Source: an uncultured Roseovarius sp. (GTDB taxonomy: Bacteria > Pseudomonadota > Alphaproteobacteria > Rhodobacterales > Rhodobacteraceae). From it: a stretch of DNA of 64,000 bases. A program made the position numbers and the translations under genes. Shown in pieces: positions 17,510-25,065 of this stretch (position 1 is the stretch's first letter; every line of letters begins with the position of its first letter). The notes beneath the pieces are model-generated. The model worked only from the letters and a program-made list of their open reading frames with translations, made no database searches and was not told the origin of the DNA. The stretch covers positions 186,001 through 250,000 of the forward strand of contig NZ_CANLER010000006.1 in assembly GCF_947489715.1 (NCBI RefSeq), given 5' to 3'.

Positions 17510-18073
17510 CTATCCGTTCTGTCTTGATCTGATACACGCGGCTTGCATGTAAGAAAACGATCGCTCTGCACCGGCGGTCATCTGTTCTAGCGCACCCTCT
17601 GGTTTGCAATGGGATTCCAATTTGTCAACGAGCTCCCTCCAGAGGTTCGGAACAATCTGAAGTGATATAAATTGGTGCTGTCGACCCGGCATAGCTTTCA
17701 AAACGTTGGCGCGGAATGTGTTCCTACCGAAGGTGGCCCCATGCGCAACGTAAAGAGCGCCAAGCAGTTCTGATTCATTGGCCAAGTAAATCATAGGCTG
17801 CGACGGAAAAGGGGGATTCAGATCGCGGGTCAGCGCCTCGCATTCGCGATACAGGGAAAACTGCTCAAAGACACCAATTCGCTTTCGCTCTGATTCAATT
17901 GCAAAATAGAAAGCACCGAACGCTGCCAAGGCGGCATAGTATTCTTTCGCGGTCAGATTTGGCGAAGTCAGTTTCGATAACAACGGATCCTTGTGCAAGG
18001 CATCGTGAACCTTTCGGGTGGATGAAGCAAGATGCGCTCGCGCCGTCAGTTCAAGGTTGATGTTAACCGTCAT
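17510..18073 (-). CDS. bphO: Biliverdin-forming haem oxygenase (BphO-like)
   Basis: A 187-residue haem oxygenase that opens haem to biliverdin, the chromophore of the adjacent phytochrome. The proximal haem ligand is the His in STRKVHDAL near residue 24, and the distal-helix glycines are in LLGALYVAHGATFGRNTF (~residues 108-125). Its ATG overlaps the TGA of the phytochrome gene (ATGA), so the two are translationally coupled. The C-terminus lacks a membrane anchor, so it is a soluble cytoplasmic enzyme. Assignment is supported by motif and context together. Confidence 0.9.
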   Translation of the reverse strand: MTVNINLELTARAHLASSTRKVHDALHKDPLLSKLTSPNLTAKEYYAALAAFGAFYFAIESERKRIGVFEQFSLYRECEALTRDLNPPFPSQPMIYLANESELLGALYVAHGATFGRNTFRANVLKAMPGRQHQFISLQIVPNLWRELVDKLESHCKPEGALEQMTAGAERSFSYMQAACIRSRQNG

Positions 18074-20622
18074 AAACACATTTCCTGTAAGACACTTTCC
18101 AACGCTGCTTTGAGCACTGGTTTCTTAAGAACGGGGGTATAAGGGAACTTCTCACGTGGCACTCCATCGTCGCCGTATCCGGTCGCAAAAACGAATGGCA
18201 GGCCAAGCTTTTTCAACTCTTCCGCAATGCCAAAAGAGGTGTCGCCACCAGATAGAGAGATGTCCAAAACGGCAAAATCCGGCTTAGTTCTCCTTAGGGA
18301 TTGCAATCCATCCTGCTTTGTCAAAGCGGTATCTACTGTCCTAAATCCAACCTCGTTCAAAATGCGTGTGGTATCCATCGAGACCACAAAATTGTCCTCA
18401 ACCAAAAGGCACTGCATCTCGTCACGAGGTTTCTTCGACGATGCCGTTACCGACGGCGGGCCATCGAATACCGCTTTGCTGGTGTCGAAGCTTGTAACAT
18501 AGCGTTTTTGACTGAGAATTTCTTCGGGCAGAGCGATTGTTGCCTCAAACCCTGTATCTAGAAACTGCGCCTTGTATTTTCCGCGCAGCTCGTTCGGAAT
18601 GGCATTGCTAAGTAAGACTGAACCAAACCCCTTGTGAACTGGTCTTGCAGCCTTCGGGCCACCTTTCTCTTTCCAATGCAAATCGAGTCCGCGATTTGAT
18701 GGCTTTAGAACAATGTCCACCCGCCCGGAAGCTTTCGACAAAGCGCCAAATTTTGCAGCATTCGTCATCAGCTCATGGATAACCAGCGCGAAAATGGGCG
18801 CGACATCTGGTCTGACGCCAATATCGTCGCCGCTGACATGTATGCTGGTACTACCGTTGTTGTGGGGGGCCGCTTCAAGCTCCAGTATGTTATAAACGCT
18901 GACAGACGAACCTGCCTTTTCGACCGCAAGGCTGTGGGCCGAAGCGACGGCCTCGATTCTGGCATCAAGCGTCTGGATATAGTCATCTATATTCACGGCC
19001 GTTGATTGGGATTGGCGCGACAATGACCGTATCATAGACAACATATTGCGAACCCGGTGGTTTAATTCGGCAATCAATAATTGTTGTTGACGCGTTGTCT
19101 TTTCGATAAGCGCGTTTCGCTCGGAACTGATGAGAATTGCCCAGATGTCGCTGGCAATCTGATGTTCTTCGATCGTCCAGGGTATGGCTGTCCCGCGCAC
19201 CGTTGTTTTATAAGCTTCAAACGACGCGCGCGGGTTTAGCTTGAATGTTTCGCCATCGCCCTCGATTTCCTTTTTCGGAACTCCGGCCCACGTAGTAGCA
19301 TATTCTCGGTCACGTCGAAAAAAAGCAACAAAGCCATTTTCAGGAATTTGCGTGACATGCAGCCCAGCAATTTCGGAACCACATATGGCAGTATAGTTCT
19401 CAAGATCCTCACACACCGACGAAGAATGGAAACCTTCTTCGCAATTTCGGCCAAAATGTAAAAAGTTGTCCAAACATTCGGGGGGCGCGCATAATCCGAT
19501 ATTTTGGATATCCCCGTCAGACGCCAGCATCATGCCATCGGCGTTCATTGCAGCGCACAATAGCTTGAGCAGCTCTGCATCAAACATTGATCCTGAGCGA
19601 CTACTGGCTGCAGTATCTACAAGTTTTTTGCGCAGAAGTTCGGCTTGGTTAAGTCTCTCGAGTCGCTCGTGCTGAAGGATCGTTTCTAATTTGAGCGCAA
19701 AAAAGCGAGCGAAATTGCGACAGACCTCACGGATAGATTGGTCTGGATATCGCGCAGCAGAATTATGCAACGAGATCATGCCCCAAAGTTGCCCGGACAC
19801 CATTATGTTCAGTGTAAAGGTTGCACTCCTGCCCATATTCTTCAGATATTCTAGATGTACACGAGACACGCCTCTGAGATGCGCGAAGGTCATGTTAAGC
19901 GGTGTATCATCGTTGCCCGACGCAAGCACACATATGGGTTGCGCATTAACGTCCGCGATGTAGCGAAATAGTGTGCAGCTCATTATATCCCGGGCCTGCT
20001 GGGGGATATCCCAAGCCGGGAAATTTAACCCCAGAAAGGATTGTCCTGGTCCTGAAAGGGCTTCAGCTTGAACCTTCCCGTTTCCCTCAGCATCAAATTC
20101 GTAAACCATTACTTGTTGATAACCTGTCAAGATTTTTAGAAGCATAACGCTCTTGTCAAACAGGGTTTTCTTGTCTTGGACATTTTGTAGCTGCGAGGTC
20201 AGAAGCTCAAGGTGATCCACAGCCTTTCGGTCCAAATTTGATGATTTCCCGACAGCTTCAAACTCGAATATGGTCGCATTTTTTGCAGCTGCTGATGCGA
20301 TACCAAACCTTTTGCCAACAAGCTTGTAGTTACCCAACGTGCGATTTTCTTGCATCGAACTCTCAGTCAGCAAACCGTTGACCAGATCATGCCTTAGCTC
20401 AGCAGGAAACACATCATTGATGTTTTTACCCAACACGGCCGCAATATCCAAACCAACGATACTTGCAAGATTGGAACTAGCATGTGTGACTTGAAGGGTT
20501 CTGTTGTCGACGGCGATGATTGCGCCATGCCCTTGGATACACTCAGGAATATGTACCTGTTCGGAAGCACAACGTTTCAAGGCAGCTTCCAAAGCCAAAT
20601 CAGAAGAAGTCGAGACTATCAT
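18070..20622 (-). CDS. bphP: Bacteriophytochrome: PAS-GAF-PHY, HWE histidine kinase, receiver
   Basis: An approximately 850-residue red/far-red photoreceptor kinase. The biliverdin-binding Cys lies at residue 18 in RCASEQVHIPEC. The GAF domain carries PAWDIP (usually PASDIP), HLEYLKNMG and LWGMISLHN (usually LIACHH). The PHY tongue has PRASF. The kinase is of HWE type: His in LNHRVRNML, HELMTNAAKFGALS and HWKEKGG. A C-terminal receiver (LLVEDN, phospho-Asp in VLDISL, Lys in LKKP) follows, as in hybrid phytochromes. The ATG at 20622, 6 bp after AAAGG, is preferred over 20628. Downstream bphO supplies chromophore. The binding Cys and key Asp/His/Tyr are kept; the Ser-to-Trp change beside the pyrrole water is unusual. 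Confidence 0.93.
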   Translation of the reverse strand: MIVSTSSDLALEAALKRCASEQVHIPECIQGHGAIIAVDNRTLQVTHASSNLASIVGLDIAAVLGKNINDVFPAELRHDLVNGLLTESSMQENRTLGNYKLVGKRFGIASAAAKNATIFEFEAVGKSSNLDRKAVDHLELLTSQLQNVQDKKTLFDKSVMLLKILTGYQQVMVYEFDAEGNGKVQAEALSGPGQSFLGLNFPAWDIPQQARDIMSCTLFRYIADVNAQPICVLASGNDDTPLNMTFAHLRGVSRVHLEYLKNMGRSATFTLNIMVSGQLWGMISLHNSAARYPDQSIREVCRNFARFFALKLETILQHERLERLNQAELLRKKLVDTAASSRSGSMFDAELLKLLCAAMNADGMMLASDGDIQNIGLCAPPECLDNFLHFGRNCEEGFHSSSVCEDLENYTAICGSEIAGLHVTQIPENGFVAFFRRDREYATTWAGVPKKEIEGDGETFKLNPRASFEAYKTTVRGTAIPWTIEEHQIASDIWAILISSERNALIEKTTRQQQLLIAELNHRVRNMLSMIRSLSRQSQSTAVNIDDYIQTLDARIEAVASAHSLAVEKAGSSVSVYNILELEAAPHNNGSTSIHVSGDDIGVRPDVAPIFALVIHELMTNAAKFGALSKASGRVDIVLKPSNRGLDLHWKEKGGPKAARPVHKGFGSVLLSNAIPNELRGKYKAQFLDTGFEATIALPEEILSQKRYVTSFDTSKAVFDGPPSVTASSKKPRDEMQCLLVEDNFVVSMDTTRILNEVGFRTVDTALTKQDGLQSLRRTKPDFAVLDISLSGGDTSFGIAEELKKLGLPFVFATGYGDDGVPREKFPYTPVLKKPVLKAALESVLQEMCL

Positions 20623-21045
20623 GTTCATCCTTTGGCCCAGGTTCCTAAAAATTGACTCCTAAATTCACTTTGGTTGACCTTTGGCTAACCCTCCGGACGC
20701 ACGTATCGATGCCAAATGCAAATACTCGGATGCGCAGTTTGGGCACTGGGAGAGGCGTATTTGGTAGCTAGGCTATTGCAGCTTTAGTCGTGCAAACGGC
20801 AATGGCCCTATGAGCGCCGTTAATTTTTGTCGCACGACCACCGGCTATCTATTTCATACTGCGGCAATGAAATTCTTGTTTCGCACTATTTAGAGCGACC
20901 TCTAAATACGAACTCAGCCAAATCAGCTACAACAGCTTTTGGCGCAAGTGCAAAATGCTCCATTAGCGCGATAGAGACGCCAACAAACAGCACTTGGCAG
21001 CCACCTATTTGATAATAGCTAGATACTCATCGTTTCGTAGAGATT
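20623..21045. other. Intergenic region upstream of bphP
   Basis: About 420 bp, AT-richer than average, between the phytochrome start and the end of the CheB-CheR gene. No credible coding region or clear terminator hairpin was found. It should contain the bphP promoter. Short open frames here lack ribosome sites. Confidence 0.5.
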
Positions 21046-23541
21046 TCAGACTGGATCTGGAAACTCTGTGACGACGATCGTTGCACCCTGAATCTGACCG
21101 TTTTCCACAAAATATGGCGAACAGCTAAGTTTGATGCGGCTATCCTTGGCGCTGAACTCCCGCTCTACGGTCTCACCCATTTGCAAGGCTTCGCCGCAAA
21201 TAGGCGCGAGGCTGGGATACCCTTCGGGCAGTGCGCACTGGCTGATGTGGGGTGATCCAAGAGGGCGTCTGATGTCAAAAATTTCTATCGCGGGTTTTGT
21301 CGCCTGTATGATTTGAAATGCGCTGTCAACCACGATGATTGCGAGCGGTGTGCTTTCTAACACCGAAGTCAGCTCGCCGGTACGGCCAATCAGCTCTGAT
21401 GCGGTAACCTGGAGTTCTTCGTTGACGGTAATCAGTTCTTCGTTGGTGGATTGCAGTTCTTCGTTCGAGGTTTCCAACTCCTCGTTGGAGGCCTGTAATT
21501 CCTCGTTGGTCGATTGCAGTTCTTCGTTAAGCGATTGCAACTCTTCGTTGGAGGTTTCCAACTCCTCAATGGTCTGCTGCAAAGCCTCGCGCGTTGACGC
21601 AACCTCGGCTTCCAGATAGCGAATGCGTTCGGCCACTACGCCATCATCAAGATCCTTGATGTCTGCGGCAACAAGCGTGGACTTATCAACCTTTACAGGC
21701 GTGAAGACAACCAAGGCCGCGCGTTCATTGATGTCTTTCGCAACGATCGGGTACACGTCCAGCCGGATTTCCTCTTCGTCCTTTTCGGCCAGAAGGTGCC
21801 TTACGCCCGCCCGGTATTCGGCGTTTTTCAAGGCGATTGTAATCAGGCTGCGGGCCTCTTCGCGCAAGGGGCTTCGCAAGAGATCCAGATGCATCTTGAG
21901 ATTAGACTTGAAATCAACCTCAACAAATTGGGAAACATTGCCGTAGACACGCACGATGGAATAGTCGTCCGTCACAAGGACCGAGTTCTTTCCCAGTGAT
22001 TGCGCGAGGGCCTCGAAAAGCTGCCGTTCGGTCGTTTGTGTCCGGACCGGCTTGTCGGGGGTCTTTGGCCCCCGTTTGGTGTATTGCGGGTTCGGCATGC
22101 TGTAGGGAACGCGTGGTGGACTGGCAAGCTTGCGTTTGTGAAATATATGCGAACTTGATCGATCCTGCACAAACAGTTCATCCGAGCCTGCAACGCTTTC
22201 TGCAGTTCCAAGAAACAACAATGCCTGCTGGGTCATGGCATAGTGGAAACGCGACATGACCTTTTGCTGCAGGTTATTGCCAAAATAGATCAGAAGATTG
22301 CGACAACAGATCAGGTCCACATTCTGGAATGGCGGATCCTGACAGACATTGTGGTCCGAGAAGAGAATTGCATTGCGCAAGCTGTCGATGACGCGAATCC
22401 CATCCTTTTGGCGGATGATGTAGTTCTCAGCTAACTCCTTGGGAATGTCGTCAAGAGCGGCAGCGCCATAAACGCCGCCTCGTGCTATTTTCAATGCATT
22501 CTTGTCGATGTCTGTTGCAAAAATCTGCACCCGCGATCTGAGATCAACGGTCGGGCCGCCAAAAGCCTCCGACAAGAGCATCGCAATCGAATACACTTCT
22601 TCCCCGGTCGCACAGCCAGCGATCCAAACCCGCAGCGGAGCGGTGCCTCTCTCTTCAAGCAGTTTCGGCAGCAATTTTTCAAGCTGCTTGAATTCAGCAG
22701 GGTCCCTGAAGAACCGGGTGACCGAAATCAACAGGTCCTTGAATAATTCATCGACCGCCTCGGGGTTGTTACGGCAAAATTGGGTGTATTCCTCCTGGGA
22801 GTGGATCCCCAGGGCAAGCATCCGGCGCTCAATACGGCGATTGATCGTGGTTTGTTTGTATTCGCGAAAATCGACCCGTGTCTTGGCCAGCAAAATCTGC
22901 AGCAGGCCCGAGATCGGCGTATCTTGGTCGGATTTCGAACGAAAGCTATCGAAATTGCGAAGCGATGTCAGGATTTTGCCTAGGTGAGTTCCTATTTCCA
23001 CCGGTCTCAGGATCAGATCGACGCAGCCAGTCTGAACGGCAGCGTGGGGCATACCATCATATTTGGCGCTGTCGGTATCCTGTGCGATGGTAATTCCACC
23101 AACCTCGCGGATGGCCTGCACACCGTAAGCACCATCGCTGCCCGTCCCAGAAAGGATAATTGCCATGGATTTTTCGCCATGATTATCGGCAAGACTCATG
23201 AGAAAGCGGTTCACTGACGGTTTGGGTGATGCGGGTTCAGGGCTTGGATCCTTCAGGCGTAGACACCCATCTTCATAAACGACATCCGTATTGGGGGGCG
23301 TTACATAGATCACATTCGGCTCGGGCACGGTCTGATCTTCCACATCTTTTACAATCAAGTCGGCTTGCCGGGCGACAAGCTCCGTCATCAGGCTTTTGTG
23401 GTGCGGAGACATGTGTTGTACAACGACGTAAGATACCGGCAAATCCGAAGGCAGAGTGACCACAAGTTCGCGAATTGCCTCAAGCCCACCCGCCGATGAA
23501 CCAATACCGATGATAGTCAATTCTGGTACTTTATCTTTCAT
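21046..23541 (-). CDS. CheB-CheR-PAS fusion signalling protein
   Basis: An 831-residue fusion. Residues 1-190 form a CheB methylesterase domain (GIGSSAGG with Ser16, His43 in VVVQHMSPHH, Asp in LSGTGSDGAYG) without an N-terminal receiver. Residues ~210-480 are a CheR methyltransferase (SVTRFFRDPAEF, WIAGCATGEEVYSIAML for SAM binding, FATDIDKNAL, LICCRNLLIYF). A long NEELQ-type coiled coil spans ~650-705, and a PAS domain ends the protein. Such fusions are not part of classical chemotaxis and usually act in other signalling. GGGGGA precedes the ATG. It sits alone between the phytochrome operon and a divergent unknown gene. Confidence 0.92.
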   Translation of the reverse strand: MKDKVPELTIIGIGSSAGGLEAIRELVVTLPSDLPVSYVVVQHMSPHHKSLMTELVARQADLIVKDVEDQTVPEPNVIYVTPPNTDVVYEDGCLRLKDPSPEPASPKPSVNRFLMSLADNHGEKSMAIILSGTGSDGAYGVQAIREVGGITIAQDTDSAKYDGMPHAAVQTGCVDLILRPVEIGTHLGKILTSLRNFDSFRSKSDQDTPISGLLQILLAKTRVDFREYKQTTINRRIERRMLALGIHSQEEYTQFCRNNPEAVDELFKDLLISVTRFFRDPAEFKQLEKLLPKLLEERGTAPLRVWIAGCATGEEVYSIAMLLSEAFGGPTVDLRSRVQIFATDIDKNALKIARGGVYGAAALDDIPKELAENYIIRQKDGIRVIDSLRNAILFSDHNVCQDPPFQNVDLICCRNLLIYFGNNLQQKVMSRFHYAMTQQALLFLGTAESVAGSDELFVQDRSSSHIFHKRKLASPPRVPYSMPNPQYTKRGPKTPDKPVRTQTTERQLFEALAQSLGKNSVLVTDDYSIVRVYGNVSQFVEVDFKSNLKMHLDLLRSPLREEARSLITIALKNAEYRAGVRHLLAEKDEEEIRLDVYPIVAKDINERAALVVFTPVKVDKSTLVAADIKDLDDGVVAERIRYLEAEVASTREALQQTIEELETSNEELQSLNEELQSTNEELQASNEELETSNEELQSTNEELITVNEELQVTASELIGRTGELTSVLESTPLAIIVVDSAFQIIQATKPAIEIFDIRRPLGSPHISQCALPEGYPSLAPICGEALQMGETVEREFSAKDSRIKLSCSPYFVENGQIQGATIVVTEFPDPV
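21406..21582 (-). repeat. Heptad-coding tandem repeat in the CheB-CheR coiled coil
   Basis: About eight tandem 21-bp units encode NEELQS/NEELET-type heptads (IEELETSNEELQ ... NEELITVNEELQ). DNA units alternate between near-identical versions, so the region may be prone to slippage. It is a protein coiled coil, not a CRISPR array. Confidence 0.85.
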
Positions 23542-23781
23542 GGAAGTCGATCCCCCTTAGGTTTAGGCGTTAATATAAAAATCAACCCAAGGGAACTCCA
23601 TTCCAATATTCTGAAATAAAGTTCTCAAAAAATCCTGCTTAGCAAAACGCTCACATACCTGAATCCCAGTGTATTTATGAAAGTGAAAAAATCCTTCTTC
23701 GTTCGCCGCCGCGTTTACTTTCTGTAAATAGTTGCTTTCTAATTCTGAACAGAACGTTGCGAATTTTAAATGGGGAAACGT

Positions 23782-24468
23782 ATGCAGTTGGCTGATTGCG
23801 CCTATGCCAAAGAACCAGATGTGTCGTCGCGAAAGTTTGTTGTGACACTAAACCTGCCGGATGGTAGCGATGCTCAGGTCCGTTCAAGTGAACTTATCGG
23901 CCAGGGCTATCGGAACAGAACATCCTTTGGCGGCGATGCAAGGCTATATGACGTCTTCGTGGAGTCCATTGCAGACGCGATGATGGCTTGCCTAAGTAAC
24001 ATCGGCCATGAAACCGAGGTTATCGCTTTTCAGGATTTGTTGATTGAAACTCCGGGACTGACACTTTCCGGTGCACATATGATGGTCTCCCAAAACGATA
24101 ATGGCTCACTGCATGTCATTTTTCGGTTTAGCTTTTTTCTGGGTAACCTCAATCGCGCTTTCAAAAAGGATATTGGATTTGCGGATGGTCTGCTTGATGA
24201 AAGCAGCAGACTTGCATCACTTGTCATGTCTGATCTTGCTCTGCCCATCATCAATCTTTGTGAAGCAGCAAAGGCAGGGCTGTTGGACGCCGATGCGGCG
24301 CTGTCCACTTTTGGGGCACGATTGTCCGAACGCGCGGATGAGATTTCCTTTCAGATCGAGTTGGTCAAACGGTTTGTCAATGAACCCGACGCGGCGTTGA
24401 TCGCAGCCAGATCACGGACAATGAAATTGGAAACCACCGAAAAACTTCCTCTTTCCAAACAGTATTGA
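23782..24468 (+). CDS. Hypothetical protein, divergent from CheB-CheR gene
   Basis: A ~228-residue protein I do not recognise. The ATG at 23782 has GGGGA 5 bp upstream and is preferred over 23770. The first ~110 residues contain beta-type segments (KFVVTLNLPDGSDAQV, SLHVIFRFSFFLGNL); the second half is helical (SRLASLVMSDLALPIINLCEAAKAG, ISFQIELVKRFVNEPDAALIAARSR). No signal peptide or membrane helix is seen. It diverges from the CheB-CheR gene and converges on the response regulator, so a role in the same signalling set is possible but only positional. It is credible as a gene because the frame is long, has a good ribosome site and fills an otherwise empty region. Confidence 0.7.
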   Translation: MQLADCAYAKEPDVSSRKFVVTLNLPDGSDAQVRSSELIGQGYRNRTSFGGDARLYDVFVESIADAMMACLSNIGHETEVIAFQDLLIETPGLTLSGAHMMVSQNDNGSLHVIFRFSFFLGNLNRAFKKDIGFADGLLDESSRLASLVMSDLALPIINLCEAAKAGLLDADAALSTFGARLSERADEISFQIELVKRFVNEPDAALIAARSRTMKLETTEKLPLSKQY

Positions 24469-24519
24469 GACAGCGAAAAACCTTCAAGGATACGGTCTGC
24501 GATGGCGCATCAGCGCTTG

Positions 24520-24960
24520 TCAGGCCTGATCTGCCGGAGATTTGCGTGCATGTTTCGTCAACGTGTTGATCGCGTGAAGAAGATCCTCGGTATCTGTCGG
24601 CTTGCCTAGGGCAATATCCGCTCCAAGAGACTGCGCGACCTTCAATATGTTTGTCATGCCGAAATTGTGGATCGCCCCGGAAATCGCGATGATCGGCATC
24701 GTTCGCGCCCACGGTTCTAAATTTCTGTTTGTCGGACCTCTAAGCCGTGAGATCAGAGAAATCCCCCCATCAGGGACGGATTTTTTATCTTTAAAAACAA
24801 TCAGGTCTGCGATCAGCAGGTCGAATCTCTCAAGCCGGATCAACTCAAGCGCTTCTGATGCCGATCGGGCAATCGTCGTTTTGTGACCTGCATTTTTCAA
24901 TGCTTCATCAAGTACCGACGTAAAATCTTCGTCGTCATCCATCAAAAGAATATCAACCAC
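24520..24960 (-). CDS. Single-domain response regulator (receiver only)
   Basis: An ~146-residue CheY-like receiver with no output domain. The acidic pocket is in LLMDDDEDF, the phospho-accepting Asp in LLIADLIVF, the conserved Ser in IIAISGA and the Lys in LGKPTDTEDL. The loop after the phospho-Asp (FKDKKSVPDGG) is longer than usual. GTG at 24960 with GGTGG 8 bp upstream gives a normal receiver length; the frame is open to another GTG at 25017. It lies 105 bp downstream of a hybrid histidine kinase on the same strand and is probably its partner. Confidence 0.82.
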   Translation of the reverse strand: MVDILLMDDDEDFTSVLDEALKNAGHKTTIARSASEALELIRLERFDLLIADLIVFKDKKSVPDGGISLISRLRGPTNRNLEPWARTMPIIAISGAIHNFGMTNILKVAQSLGADIALGKPTDTEDLLHAINTLTKHARKSPADQA

Positions 24961-25065
24961 GATTCGGTCCACCCAAGTAATGTGTTTTTGTTTCGGCCTT
25001 AGGTTGTGCTCTAACACAGAACAAAAGGTCCGTCAGTTTCGAAAAATCCCGTCGCATCAACAAAT

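Noticed and set aside
20827..21012. 61-codon frame upstream of bphP
   Set aside because: No ribosome site and composition like non-coding AT-rich DNA.
21406..21582. Tandem repeats considered as a CRISPR array
   Set aside because: Units are in frame, 21 bp with no spacers, and encode NEELQ heptads of the CheB-CheR coiled coil.
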